A DNA stretch of 64,000 nucleotides from NCBI RefSeq assembly GCF_033304595.1, contig NZ_CP116341.1:3079001-3143000 (forward strand), read 5' to 3'. Below the pieces are notes generated by a model, which was given only the letters and a program-made list of their open reading frames with translations, did no database searches and was not told the DNA's origin. The DNA comes from Sporosarcina jeotgali (GTDB lineage Bacteria; Bacillota; Bacilli; Bacillales_A; Planococcaceae). This document shows, in pieces, positions 55,624-64,000 of this stretch. Every line of letters starts with the position of its first letter. Position 1 is the first letter of the stretch. The position numbers and the translations under genes are program-made.

Positions 55624-55650
55624 CAACTAAAAACTTGGAGGGATTCATCA

Positions 55651-57462
55651 ATGAAAAAGAAATTATTAACACTTACTCTTCTGCTCATCCTTGTGCTTGC
55701 AGGATGTGTCAAAACTAAATCAGAGGTTGAGAGTGATGGAAAAGACACTGATGCCAAAGGAGACGGAAATGGGAAAGTAAAAATCGAGGTCCTGGGAATG
55801 GGATCAGGTGAAGAGGACTTAAATATTGTGCGAGACCAGCTTATCAAAAATGGTTTTGACGTCAAACTGAACATTCAACCTGATTATGGAACCTTTTCAG
55901 CACAGAAAGATGCTGGCAACTTCGATCTTGCACTCTCTAGCTGGACGACAGTTACTGGTAACCCCGACTATGCGGTACGCGCGTTATTCAAAACAGACGG
56001 TGCAAATAGTCTTGTTGAAGATGCTAAAGTGGATGAATTGATTGACAAAGCAAGCAGAGAAACAGCTGAGGAATACACTAAAACGTACAAAGCACTAGAA
56101 CAGCAGCTCGTTACAGACAAGGCCTACATTGCACCTCTTTATAACTCATTTAAAGCACAGGGAGTAAACAAAGACGTGTTAAATCCAGACACTGTTAGAC
56201 TTGCAAAATCTCGCGCGATTGCATGGGAAACTATTGACTTCAATGATGCTGCAAAACGCGCTGCTACGCCTCTTGTGACGCAACAAGCAATTGGTGATTT
56301 GACTTCTTTGGATCCCATTAAGGGGAATGATGGTTCGATTAATACACTAAACACAAATATGTATGTCCGCCTCGTCAACTTGACGGACGAAGATGAAGTC
56401 GTATCAGACGGCTCACTTTCTTATAACTATGCCATGGCTGATGGGAATTCAGACTACTACTTCCTTCTCCGTGATGACATTAACTTTGCATCTGTATCGA
56501 ATGACAAAGCAATTGATACTGGCGAACGTGTGGGAGCAGAGGATGTTGTGTTCTCTCTGGATCGAGCAAAAGATAAAGACTCTGTACCAGATCACCGAAC
56601 GTATAGTTTACACGAGCAAATTAAAAGTACTGAAATCGTGACTGATCTAGCAGAGTTACAAAAAACAAAGCAATCCGGCAGCGAGGAAACAATTCTTGAA
56701 GCATTGGAAAATGGACTCGAGACAAAACTATCTAGAGTCGTTGACAGTAAAACAAATGCTGACAACAGTAAAGGTAACTATCAAGTAGTTAAAGTAACAA
56801 CAACTGAACCATTTCCTCAAGTTTTGAACTACTTGGCTCACCAATCAGCTGGAATTGTCTCAGAGAAACAAGTGAAAAACATAAACACATATGACGTTGC
56901 ATCGTTTAACGTGGATAAAGATATTCCATATGGAGACCAGCGTACTGTAACTGACGGTGCTAGTTACGACAATCAGCTTTATGCAAGCGGACCTTATATT
57001 CTCGTGAAGAAAAATGATTATCAAGCAGACTTTGTGAAAAACCCTGGATACCGTACTGGAAGTAATTTTGACCCTAAGATTTCAAACGTAACTGTACGTT
57101 TCATTGATGATGCAGATAGTGCTCTGTCGGCATTACGTAACGGTGAAATTCATCTCTTTAATGGGGTACCGGAAACTAAGTACGATCTTGTTGAAAAAGC
57201 GGATAACTTACTTCTGCAAATGAGCGATAGCAATGCCGTTACTTACTTGCAATTCAATACAGCCGGCCGAGAAGTTTCAGAAAGTGAAAACTTACGTAAA
57301 GCTGTACTATTCTCCATCAATCAAGACGAGTTTTTGAACTATTACCAAGGCAACAAGAAAAAAGCCTATTCAACGGTTAGCCCGCTTGTAGATACAGGTA
57401 ACGAGCTCACAGCTGATTCTAGTAAAGTAAAAGAGTTCTTGAAAGCCTATCACGAAGAATGA
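55651..57462 (+). CDS. Family-5 solute-binding lipoprotein, apparently circularly permuted
   Basis: A protein of 603 residues with lipoprotein signal LLILVLAGC (lipid on Cys19). Residues about 42-185 match the usual C-terminal part of OppA/DppA proteins: VRDQLIKNGFDVKLNI, GNFDLALSSWTTVTGNPDYA, VDELIDKASRET, DKAYIAPLYNS. Residues about 205-603 match the usual N-terminal part: DLTSLDPIKG, YYFLLRDDINFA, TGERVGAEDVVFSLDRA, SGPYILVKKNDYQADFVKNP, ENLRKAVLFSINQDEFL. The chain ends just where the C-terminal part would normally continue. So the family order is swapped. It is the last gene of the importer operon and should capture peptides or a related solute outside the membrane. Confidence 0.88.
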   Translation: MKKKLLTLTLLLILVLAGCVKTKSEVESDGKDTDAKGDGNGKVKIEVLGMGSGEEDLNIVRDQLIKNGFDVKLNIQPDYGTFSAQKDAGNFDLALSSWTTVTGNPDYAVRALFKTDGANSLVEDAKVDELIDKASRETAEEYTKTYKALEQQLVTDKAYIAPLYNSFKAQGVNKDVLNPDTVRLAKSRAIAWETIDFNDAAKRAATPLVTQQAIGDLTSLDPIKGNDGSINTLNTNMYVRLVNLTDEDEVVSDGSLSYNYAMADGNSDYYFLLRDDINFASVSNDKAIDTGERVGAEDVVFSLDRAKDKDSVPDHRTYSLHEQIKSTEIVTDLAELQKTKQSGSEETILEALENGLETKLSRVVDSKTNADNSKGNYQVVKVTTTEPFPQVLNYLAHQSAGIVSEKQVKNINTYDVASFNVDKDIPYGDQRTVTDGASYDNQLYASGPYILVKKNDYQADFVKNPGYRTGSNFDPKISNVTVRFIDDADSALSALRNGEIHLFNGVPETKYDLVEKADNLLLQMSDSNAVTYLQFNTAGREVSESENLRKAVLFSINQDEFLNYYQGNKKKAYSTVSPLVDTGNELTADSSKVKEFLKAYHEE

Positions 57463-57465
57463 CAG

Positions 57466-57510
57466 AAAACCGTACGCCAACCTGACTTTCTTCGGCTGGC
57501 GTACGGTTTT
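57466..57510 (+). terminator. Intrinsic terminator of the importer operon
   Basis: AAAACCGTACGCCA / TGGCGTACGGTTTT 14-bp stem, 17-base loop, T tract. Confidence 0.9.
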
Positions 57511-57580
57511 TAACTTTGAATATCTATTCCTTCTTGCGAGTTCGATCTAAGTTAAGCATGTACCCTGTGATGTCGTTTAT

Positions 57581-57754
57581 TCAAAACTCCATTACTGAGC
57601 CGTCTCCGTTTAACTGAGAAACGGCTTCATCGACCGCATCCTGACTTAGATCTGAAAGAACCACTTTCGCTCCTGCTTCTGAAAAAGCGTTAGCAATATC
57701 AAACCCGATTCCTCGCGCTGCTCCTGTAATGAATAAAACGCTGCCTTCTGCCAT
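57581..57754 (-). pseudogene. Truncated SDR (3-hydroxybutyrate dehydrogenase-like) remnant
   Basis: From ATG 57754 (GGGGGATG upstream) 57 residues read as the start of a short-chain dehydrogenase: SVLFITGAARGIGFDIANAF (cofactor motif GAARGIG), then KVVLSDLSQDAVDEA, and a stop after GDGSVMEF. The catalytic Ser-Tyr-Lys part is absent and I find no trace of it before 57513. It follows the LacI-type regulator gene on the same strand, so it is probably the leftover of the operon that regulator served. Confidence 0.75.
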
Positions 57755-57900
57755 TTCTTCATCCCCCTAATTTAAAATTACTGGCCGCTTCTTTTTAAAA
57801 GTTATTTACTGATTCGTATCTGGTTTACATATAGTTTTTTGCATACGTATTCAAATGAGTTAATGGGAAAAACGACTTCCCCAGTTTGTTAGTCGTACTT

Positions 57901-58887
57901 TCATGTCGTTTTTCTTTCCATGAACTTTCCATCCACTTCAATATCTTGCACGAATCCAGTATAGGACGCGATTTCTTCCAGTAAATAGTTTACGGTCTCT
58001 TCAATCATTTCTTCAATGGGCTGCTCCCATGTGGTCAGTTCGTATGCTGGCCAAGAAGCCATGGCGATATTATCGAACCCGACAACTTTTGTGTCTTCAG
58101 GAATACGAACATCATTTTTACGAAGCGCATCGATTACTCCAAATGCCATGATGTCATTCGCAACAAAAAATGCTGACGGCAATCGCTTTTCTTCTAAAAC
58201 TGTCATCGCTGTCTGATAGCCGCCTTCATACGTGTAATCCGAATTATACTTCCGATAGGATACTTTCTGTTGATCGAGCACTTCACAAAAGCCTTTTTCC
58301 CGCTCGATGCTCGTAGAGGTATGAACATTCCCCGTGATTAGTACCAGTTCCGACGCACCTTTTGAAAGAAGATAATGTGCAATCGATCGGCTGCCGTCTA
58401 TATTATTGCAGCATACTGAATAGAAGCTTCCCGTATTTGGTTTTCTATTGAAAAAGACAAGTGGAATATGATTTTTTTTAAATTCTTCTCCTACGGAAAA
58501 TAACATTGTGGCATCGGTGACAACCACACCTGCCACATTATAGTTTAGTAAGGTTTCAACGTCCTCTTGCTGAATTTCATCATTGTTTGTATAGACAAAC
58601 AAGATGCTGTATCCGTGTTGTTTAAATATTGAACTGAATCGCTTCAGCACTTGTGCATAAAATGGATTTTGGACACCTTTCATGACAAGGCCAATGATAT
58701 TGGACTGATTCGTTATGAGACTTCTAGCGTAAACGTTAGGACGGTACCCAAGTTCTTCTGCAGCATCAAGAACCCGTTTCTTTGTTTTTTCAGAAACAGT
58801 TGCTCCTTCAAAATATACTCTTGAAACAGAGGATTGGGATACCCCCGCCAGTTTAGCAACGTCCTTTGCAGTTACTGTCTCTCTCAT
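57901..58887 (-). CDS. LacI-family transcriptional regulator
   Basis: A protein of 328 residues: helix-turn-helix at 6-25 (TAKDVAKLAGVSQSSVSRV), hinge region ELGYRPNVYARSLIT, then a sugar-binding-protein-like effector domain (about 60-328; NIIGLVMKGVQNPFYAQVL, NNDEIQQEDVETLLNYNVAGVVV, VVGFDNIAMASW). The ligand is unknown. Downstream, after about 145 bases, lies only a truncated SDR gene, so its target operon may have been lost here or lie elsewhere. Confidence 0.92.
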   Translation of the reverse strand: MRETVTAKDVAKLAGVSQSSVSRVYFEGATVSEKTKKRVLDAAEELGYRPNVYARSLITNQSNIIGLVMKGVQNPFYAQVLKRFSSIFKQHGYSILFVYTNNDEIQQEDVETLLNYNVAGVVVTDATMLFSVGEEFKKNHIPLVFFNRKPNTGSFYSVCCNNIDGSRSIAHYLLSKGASELVLITGNVHTSTSIEREKGFCEVLDQQKVSYRKYNSDYTYEGGYQTAMTVLEEKRLPSAFFVANDIMAFGVIDALRKNDVRIPEDTKVVGFDNIAMASWPAYELTTWEQPIEEMIEETVNYLLEEIASYTGFVQDIEVDGKFMERKTT

Positions 58888-58970
58888 TGTGCTCAGTCCT
58901 TTGAATTCAATTTCAGTTCTGTACCTTTACTCTATAATACTAGTTTCACATCTTCAAGGGGTCAAAAATC

Positions 58971-59007
58971 AAAAAAGGCTGATCACATTCAAGCAACCAG
59001 CCTCTTT
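58971..59007 (-). terminator. Intrinsic terminator of the DUF4317 gene
   Basis: AAAGGCTG / CAGCCTCTTT stem with long loop; U tract on the minus strand. Confidence 0.65.
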
Positions 59008-59065
59008 AATACTGCCATAACTTATCGATAGTTATTAGTTGAATTGTGATGCGATGCAAACACAC

Positions 59066-60259
59066 TTACGACTCAAACAACTCTTCTTCCATCAGGGTAA
59101 ACCCTTCAATCATCGTATCTTCTTCTACCTCTATCAAAATACAGCGTTTGCCGTTGTAATTGACTTGTTTCACATATTTCAAGTCTTGGGGGCTGATTGC
59201 GATATTCGCAACTTTTGTGCTGATTTTAATCGATTTCGAGGTATAACTTGGTACCACGTGGCGTGCTTTTAATTCATAGGATTCATCGTCTACAACGGAT
59301 TGAAATGCTTGCTGCACTTTCTCAGTGTCTACATCTTCCGCGCCGCTCATCTTTAGAACCCGTTCCAGCTCTTTTGTGTCTAACGTTGGGATGTATTCTT
59401 CGTCTTCCCCTTCTTCTTCTACTGTGTTCATGCGGTTGATTTCATCATAAACACTTGTCAGCATCTGGGTATTCACTTCGTCCCCAACGACATGCTTGAC
59501 GATTTCTTCGAAGACCGCTTTGTCGTCTTCAGCCGTCATAATTTCTTCTCCATCGAGTACGTTTTCAATAAATTGATAGTCCGGCTTATTCGCCTTGCCC
59601 GCTGCATACAAAATGTGATTGACGTCTGCTGCGTTATCCGTAAAGCATGGGAAAAGGAATCCGCCAATCGGTGATGCGAGTTTCACAACAGGATCCGCCA
59701 TCTCACTCGACTTAAATTCACGTTCGATAAAATCAAAGATGAGTGACGGCTTCGGAAGTTCCGTATAGTTCATGCTGCAAAGGATGAATGGTGTTGTATA
59801 TGCCTCGTCCCCTTCAGCCATCTCCAGCTCCTCCAAATTCTTTTTCGTCGGCTTATAATACTTCCCGCGAATGAACGTAATAACTAAATCTTTTTCGTAC
59901 TGAGCGGACTGTACCATTTTCTGTGCAATCCCCTGCATGTTTTCTTTCCAGTCCTCGACTTCCCTGGTGTTAAGTCCTGCGTACAACAACCGCTGGGTAT
60001 TATCCGACTGCTCTTCTTTCGGTTCTGCAAACCGAACCTCAAACAGCTTCATATCTAATTTTCCGCCGAGCACTTTCTTAAAATTAGCTAAAAATAATTC
60101 CTGTTGTTCCCGCTCCATTAAGCCGAAAGCCTGGCTCTCTTCATGATAGATTTCATCACTTTCCTGCCGAACATATACGTTGTAAATGTCCGTGATCATC
60201 AGTAAGTCCGTATCCAATTTAAATTGCTTGCGAATTGCAGCAATGTCTTTTTTATTCAT
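59066..60259 (-). CDS. DUF4317 protein
   Basis: A soluble, acidic protein of 397 residues from ATG 60259 (AGGGA seven bases upstream; the longer frame to 60334 lacks a site). N-terminal MNKKDIAAIRKQFKLDTD and YNVYVRQESDEIYHEES are typical of DUF4317, a family of unknown function common in Firmicutes. A strongly acidic linker (EEEGEDEEYIP) splits it at about residue 275. No catalytic motif recognised; not part of a visible operon. Confidence 0.8.
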   Translation of the reverse strand: MNKKDIAAIRKQFKLDTDLLMITDIYNVYVRQESDEIYHEESQAFGLMEREQQELFLANFKKVLGGKLDMKLFEVRFAEPKEEQSDNTQRLLYAGLNTREVEDWKENMQGIAQKMVQSAQYEKDLVITFIRGKYYKPTKKNLEELEMAEGDEAYTTPFILCSMNYTELPKPSLIFDFIEREFKSSEMADPVVKLASPIGGFLFPCFTDNAADVNHILYAAGKANKPDYQFIENVLDGEEIMTAEDDKAVFEEIVKHVVGDEVNTQMLTSVYDEINRMNTVEEEGEDEEYIPTLDTKELERVLKMSGAEDVDTEKVQQAFQSVVDDESYELKARHVVPSYTSKSIKISTKVANIAISPQDLKYVKQVNYNGKRCILIEVEEDTMIEGFTLMEEELFES

Positions 60260-60489
60260 TCTAAGTCCCTGCTTTCTATCCATAAAATCAATCTTTTCAA
60301 AAGAAGGGTTTGTCCATTCCCTTTTGAATCTCATTCATTATACCAATTTTTCCAATCAGGAAGAAACGTTGTTCATTTTACTCGTATTCATTTTTCTCAC
60401 ATAAAAAGTCATCATCCGACGCTTAAAAGAATTCCATTAGGGTAAACACGATGTATGAGACAAAATCAAGATGAGGAGAAGTGATATTT

Positions 60490-60912
60490 ATGTCAGAAAC
60501 ACTATTCACATCAACAGCAACTGCAAAAGGCGGCCGTGAAGGACACGTTCAATCATCAGACAGTGTTGTCAGTTTCGATACGGCAATGCCAGGAACTCCT
60601 AGAGCTAAAAAGCTTGAGAGCGCAACAAATCCTGAACAATTATTTGCCGCTGGCTACGCAGCATGTTTTGACGGTGCACTGCAATTGGTTGCGGGCAAAG
60701 AGAAAGTGAAATTCGATTCTGAAGTAACTGCAAATGTCAGCCTTCAGAAAGACGAAACAGACCAAGGATTCAAGTTAGCTGTGAAGCTGCAAGTGAAAGG
60801 CACAGGCATTGAAAAAGACCAGCTGCAAGAGTTAGTCGAGAAAGCACACCAAGTATGTCCATACTCAAAAGCAACGCGAGACAATATAGAGGTTACATTG
60901 GAAACCCTTTAA
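60490..60912 (+). CDS. Organic hydroperoxide resistance protein (Ohr/OsmC family)
   Basis: A protein of 140 residues from ATG 60490 (GAGGAGAAG upstream). Ohr enzymes reduce fatty-acid and peroxynitrite-type hydroperoxides with two cysteines; both are visible in AAGYAACFDGAL (about residue 57) and HQVCPYSKATRDN (about 121), and the conserved Arg lies in the N-terminal region (GGREGHVQSSD). It lacks an adjacent ohrR gene. A terminator follows. Confidence 0.93.
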   Translation: MSETLFTSTATAKGGREGHVQSSDSVVSFDTAMPGTPRAKKLESATNPEQLFAAGYAACFDGALQLVAGKEKVKFDSEVTANVSLQKDETDQGFKLAVKLQVKGTGIEKDQLQELVEKAHQVCPYSKATRDNIEVTLETL

Positions 60913-60935
60913 TTCAAAAAGCGTTCAATTAGGTT

Positions 60936-60965
60936 ACCCCAACGTTTACAGACGTTGGGGTTTTA
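60936..60965 (+). terminator. Intrinsic terminator of the ohr gene
   Basis: ACCCCAACGT / ACGTTGGGGT perfect 10-bp stem and T tract. Confidence 0.85.
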
Positions 60966-61100
60966 GCATTCTTTAAAGAAGGAATCAATGGTACATGAGG
61001 TCCCATTAAACTCATAATCGCTAAGTGGTCTTTTAACTGTCACCATAGGCAAGAACGACATAGGCTATATAGACAGGAGATACAAACAGGAGGAATCGGT

Positions 61101-61592
61101 ATGATTAATTATCAACCCTTTGCAGGCATCGTGACTGCCATTAATGACTTTTCAATTGGACAATAAAATGAAGCAGGCTGTTATAAGTTAATGTCTGTTG
61201 ACAATGGTTATGGAAACACAGTGAATTTCGTAGTTGCTCCAACCACTTATTTTGTCGACCAAGAAGTCATATCCGTCGGAGATCAAGTAACTGGATTTTA
61301 TGATGCAAATGCTCCTGCTCCGCTCATTTTCCCGCCACAATTCAATGCTCTAATCATGTGTAAAAACACTTCCGGACAATTTGTGAAAGTGGACCATTTT
61401 GACGACCAGTTAGTGAGCAGTGATCACACGTTACAGTTAACTATGAATCCCGCCACTAAAGTTGTTCTGAAAAATGGGCAGCCTTTCACTGGAAACCTGT
61501 CCAACCGGGACCTGCTCGTCGTATATGGTGCAACCACTCGCAGTATCCCCGCGCAGACAACACCCTATCAAATCGTTGTGTTATGTTTGTAA
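61101..61592 (+). pseudogene. Conserved hypothetical protein gene with in-frame stop at codon 22
   Basis: ATG 61101 has a strong AGGAGG site. Codons 1-21 read MINYQPFAGIVTAINDFSIGQ, then TAA (61164-61166), and the same frame continues NEAGCYKLMSVDNGYGNTV to a stop at 61590-61592, 163 codons in all. The downstream part (VNFVVAPTTYFVD, GDQVTGFYDANAPAPLIFPPQ, GATTRSIPAQTTPYQIVVL) looks like a well conserved beta-rich domain. A restart at ATG 61191 could give 133 residues but has no ribosome site. A nonsense mutation, error, or readthrough must be distinguished by resequencing. Confidence 0.7.
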
Positions 61593-61597
61593 TTGAA

Positions 61598-61640
61598 AAA
61601 TTCCCCGCATGCAGATGAACATTTTGCATGCGGGGAATTT
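61598..61640. terminator. Bidirectional terminator
   Basis: AAATTCCCCGCATGC / GCATGCGGGGAATTT 15-bp perfect stem between convergent genes. Confidence 0.85.
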
Positions 61641-61659
61641 CGCATTGTGTACAGCATTT

Positions 61660-62409
61660 TCACTCATTCAGTCGTTCTAAAAACGCTGCAACATATCCGA
61701 TGGTATCCTGAATCTGCTGATTACCAGGGAGTGAAGATTCTCCATCGCCTTTTTGATGGCCGTATTCTCCAAAACCGCCGTGATTCCCGCCTTTTATTTC
61801 GATAAATTCAGCATCACTGGGCATGGACTTCTTCGCATTTTTCACTTTCTCCAGATCTGCTACTTCATCATTGCTCCCCCAAATGGACAACACGTTCAAA
61901 GAAGTCTTGCTCAAATCGGTTTTACTCTGCGGATAAGAGGCAAGTAACACAAGGCCTTCTACATTTTCATGACCCAGCGCATAATCCGAAGCCATCACCC
62001 CTCCGAGCGAGTGGCCGCCAATGATCCACCTTTTAATCTCCGGATGATCATGGATAATTTGATCTGCATGATTCGGGGAAAGAATCGCTAAGTTAAAAGG
62101 GAGATCCGCAATAAAAACAGGGAATCCTTTTGCCGCAATTCCCTTTGCCATCGCGGCATAAGCAGATGCCTCAACTTTTGCCCCCGGGTAGAAGATAAAA
62201 CCAATGTCACTGGCATCGGAAGCCGGTTCAAACGCAATGTCTCCATCCTCTTTTACTGTCACCAGGTCATCAGATTGTAAGCTTTTCAGTGCAGAGGGGT
62301 TAGCCTCATATGAAGAGCTGGCGAAGACGAAAAACCCTGCTGTTGCAATCATCAGTAACACCAGAATTCCGATTAGAATTTTGACTGCCCATGATTTCTT
62401 TTGTTTCAT
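61660..62409 (-). CDS. Membrane-anchored alpha/beta hydrolase
   Basis: A protein of 249 residues from ATG 62409 (AAAGGAG eight bases upstream). One N-terminal span (about 7-30; WAVKILIGILVLLMIATAGFF), then an alpha/beta hydrolase domain with the nucleophile elbow GGHSLGGVMAS (Ser about 132), an acidic candidate in WGSNDEVA and the catalytic His in GGNHGGFGEYG. It probably faces the outside of the cell. Substrate unknown. It lies 16 bases after a NUDIX gene on the same strand and is likely cotranscribed. Confidence 0.85.
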   Translation of the reverse strand: MKQKKSWAVKILIGILVLLMIATAGFFVFASSSYEANPSALKSLQSDDLVTVKEDGDIAFEPASDASDIGFIFYPGAKVEASAYAAMAKGIAAKGFPVFIADLPFNLAILSPNHADQIIHDHPEIKRWIIGGHSLGGVMASDYALGHENVEGLVLLASYPQSKTDLSKTSLNVLSIWGSNDEVADLEKVKNAKKSMPSDAEFIEIKGGNHGGFGEYGHQKGDGESSLPGNQQIQDTIGYVAAFLERLNE

Positions 62410-62425
62410 CTTCATCACTCCTTTG

Positions 62426-63052
62426 TTATTCTATCTGCTTCATGATCTCTATAAAGTACTTTAAGATTCTAGCGGTCAATCCCCAGACGGTGTAATTTTC
62501 ATACTCGTAAAACCACTCCTCCTGTGAACGTTTTCCCCATTGATACTTCTCACCATTGAAAATTTTGTCAAATGGAAAGTCGGGCAGCGGTGCGGGTTGA
62601 ACGGGCACACGATGCAATACAGGTTCATGCTCCATGAGCCAACGCAGCGGAATCGAAAAAACCTCTTCGACTTCATCTTTATTATAAGAATGAATTATTT
62701 CATGATAATCACATACGGCTACAAACGGATACACAACGAACGAAGGAGAGGCAATATACGGACTCAGCTTCCCTATAATCTTTACCGTATTTCGGTCAAT
62801 CCCTAATTCTTCTTCTGTTTCCCGCAACGCTGCTGCCATCGGTGAAGCATCTTCTGCGTCAATTCGACCGCCCGGAAAGCTGATATCTCCTGGTTGCTTC
62901 CGCATCGTAAACGCACGTACTTCAAATACAACATGCCACTCGCCTTCGTCTTGAACAAGCGGTAACAGCACTGCAGATCGAAATGCAGTCTCTTCGCCGA
63001 TAAATAACGAATTATTGTCTTCCAATTGCTTTTTCAACTCATCTAGGAACAT
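62426..63052 (-). CDS. NUDIX hydrolase, CoA-diphosphatase type
   Basis: A protein of 208 residues from ATG 63052. It has the NudL/YeaB-type pattern VRAFTMRKQPGDISFPGGRI followed by the Nudix helix ALRETEEELGI (Glu residues for metal). The extra upstream motif distinguishes coenzyme A pyrophosphatases from other Nudix enzymes. It would cleave CoA or its derivatives into adenosine 3',5'-bisphosphate and phosphopantetheine. Confidence 0.88.
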   Translation of the reverse strand: MFLDELKKQLEDNNSLFIGEETAFRSAVLLPLVQDEGEWHVVFEVRAFTMRKQPGDISFPGGRIDAEDASPMAAALRETEEELGIDRNTVKIIGKLSPYIASPSFVVYPFVAVCDYHEIIHSYNKDEVEEVFSIPLRWLMEHEPVLHRVPVQPAPLPDFPFDKIFNGEKYQWGKRSQEEWFYEYENYTVWGLTARILKYFIEIMKQIE

Positions 63053-63204
63053 AAAGTTTTGCACCCCCAGGTCTTCTATACCTTTATCGTATCATTGAAT
63101 GAAAATTGCTGAAAGATAGAGTCCATCCAATCGATAGATCTGACTCAGTACAAGTAAAAACACCAAAATCAGCAATTGTCAGCTGGTCTGGGTATCCTCT
63201 ATGT

Positions 63205-63987
63205 TTATGCTTTAATCCGATAGAATGCTTTTGTCGTTTCATAAAGCTGGCGATAGGTTTCCCCAAGCTCTATCCCCTTTAACTCTGCAATGCTTTGAAC
63301 ACTGTCATGCATCATTGCGGGTGATGTCATTTCTCCTGTAAAACGCCCTTCAAAAGGCCAGGGCCCATCCGTTTCCACCATGAGCTGTGATAATGGCGTC
63401 TGCTTCACAATGCGATGTATTTTCGGCTTATACGTAACGTCCGGTGTGACGGAAACGACATACCCATTCGAAAGAATCCGCTCCAGCACCCGGTCACTTC
63501 CTTTAAACCAATGGAAGTGTGCGTGAGTCACTTGATGTTTTTCCAACAGGTCACAAGCAACTTCGGCATCTTCATAGACCGCATGCAGCACAATCGGCAA
63601 GTCATATGCCGCTGATTTCTGGATGAACCTTTCTAATAACTCTACATATGGCTTCAACTCCAATCCGGGTGTTTCCTGTCTTAAATAATACGGAAGCCCG
63701 ACTTCCCCGATTGCAATAATCTGATTCCGTTTGTCATCAATGAGCTGCAAGATTGACTGAAGTTCTTCCTCTTCTGGCAATGCTTGCTCAGGATGGTATC
63801 CGATCGCAGGCTTGATCCGACTATCCAGTTGGGCGAGCTCCAACTGACGATAGGAAGACGCCAAATTATTTGATACAGAAATTAAAGCTTCTACTGACGA
63901 ATTTCCTAACTCTTGTATGAGACGCGAACGATCTGGTTCTTCATACATATCCAGATGAATGTGTGCGTCGATTAACTGGTTACACAT
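63205..63987 (-). CDS. TatD-family metal-dependent hydrolase
   Basis: A protein of 260 residues; ATG 63987 follows AGGGGGA. Metal-site motifs DAHIHLD (residues 7-13), GEVGLPYY (about 92), LHAVYED (about 134), HAHFHWF (about 156) and the closing ETDGPWPFEG (Asp about 203) match TatD DNases and related amidohydrolases. Its sequence is diverged from the housekeeping TatD/YabD, so a DNase role is likely but not certain. The 138 bases between it and the NUDIX gene show no gene. Confidence 0.87.
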   Translation of the reverse strand: MCNQLIDAHIHLDMYEEPDRSRLIQELGNSSVEALISVSNNLASSYRQLELAQLDSRIKPAIGYHPEQALPEEEELQSILQLIDDKRNQIIAIGEVGLPYYLRQETPGLELKPYVELLERFIQKSAAYDLPIVLHAVYEDAEVACDLLEKHQVTHAHFHWFKGSDRVLERILSNGYVVSVTPDVTYKPKIHRIVKQTPLSQLMVETDGPWPFEGRFTGEMTSPAMMHDSVQSIAELKGIELGETYRQLYETTKAFYRIKA

Positions 63988-64000
63988 GAGCAGTCCCCCT

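Noticed and set aside
57513-57580. C-terminal remnant of the truncated SDR
   Set aside because: No SDR motif is readable in any frame on the minus strand.

Overview
This window looks like chromosomal DNA of a low-to-mid GC, endospore-former-type Firmicute. The best guess is a Planococcaceae member such as Sporosarcina, inferred only from gene content and style. The evidence is strong AGGAGG-type ribosome binding sites, frequent TTG/GTG starts, many U-tailed intrinsic terminators, and Bacillales-type families: YtvA, PBP4/DacC, Mqo, the FMN-riboswitch rib operon, QueT, HxlR/nitroreductase, SLH-anchored nucleotidase and an ARE-type ABC-F protein. I see no prophage, insertion sequence, CRISPR array, tRNA or rRNA. 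It is mostly ordinary chromosome with several unusual local features.

Layout. 1-3.1 kb: 3' part of a molybdopterin oxidoreductase (nitrate reductase type) with an unexpected LysM tail, then a PgeF/YlmD-type laccase-domain protein. 3.1-6.8 kb: glycerate module (CdaR regulator divergent from glycerate kinase and a GntP-type permease). 6.9-18.4 kb: PBP4, LLM flavin enzyme, two-gene ABC exporter, lone bioB behind a BirA-like operator, SLH-anchored 5'-nucleotidase, Bcr-type MFS exporter, small lipoprotein. 18.6-23.6 kb: SelO and two convergent ECF sigma/anti-sigma-like pairs, each sigma gene preceded by a matching TGAAAC-N17-(C/T)GTC promoter. 23.7-29.8 kb: a frameshifted VmlR-like ABC-F gene behind an attenuator, rhodanese, PadR/DUF1129 pair, GNAT, blue-light receptor YtvA, membrane protein. 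29.9-33.6 kb: FMN riboswitch and ribD-ribE-ribBA-ribH. 33.7-37 kb: GNAT, queT with a structured leader, SDR, a DUF2829 (Tad2-like) protein, and an HxlR regulator divergent from a nitroreductase with two dyad operators. 37-45.5 kb: NAD(P)-binding protein, a frameshifted GNAT, an ECF S component, ABC-2 exporter, Ogt, DUF3889. 45.6-50.8 kb: Mqo and an RND exporter. 50.8-57.5 kb: an aberrant oligopeptide-type ABC importer. 57.5-64 kb: SDR remnant with its LacI regulator, DUF4317, Ohr, a gene with an in-frame stop, alpha/beta hydrolase, CoA-type NUDIX and TatD.

Two things stand out. First, four separate intergenic arrays (about 8.7, 17.7-18.1, 39.7-40.0 and 43.5-43.9 kb) share one family of tandem repeats with an exact 21-bp period and a nearly invariant GAGCGGGTT core. 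All four lie in the same orientation on the + strand, whatever the direction of neighbouring genes. A 21-bp period equals two turns of B-DNA, so every core would face the same side of the helix. Second, the importer at 50.8-57.5 kb combines a fused double ATPase, two permeases with long extra N-terminal domains, and a family-5 solute-binding lipoprotein whose sequence appears circularly permuted. Four genes are visibly broken: frameshift (2), internal stop (1), truncation (1). All four need re-sequencing before being called biological.
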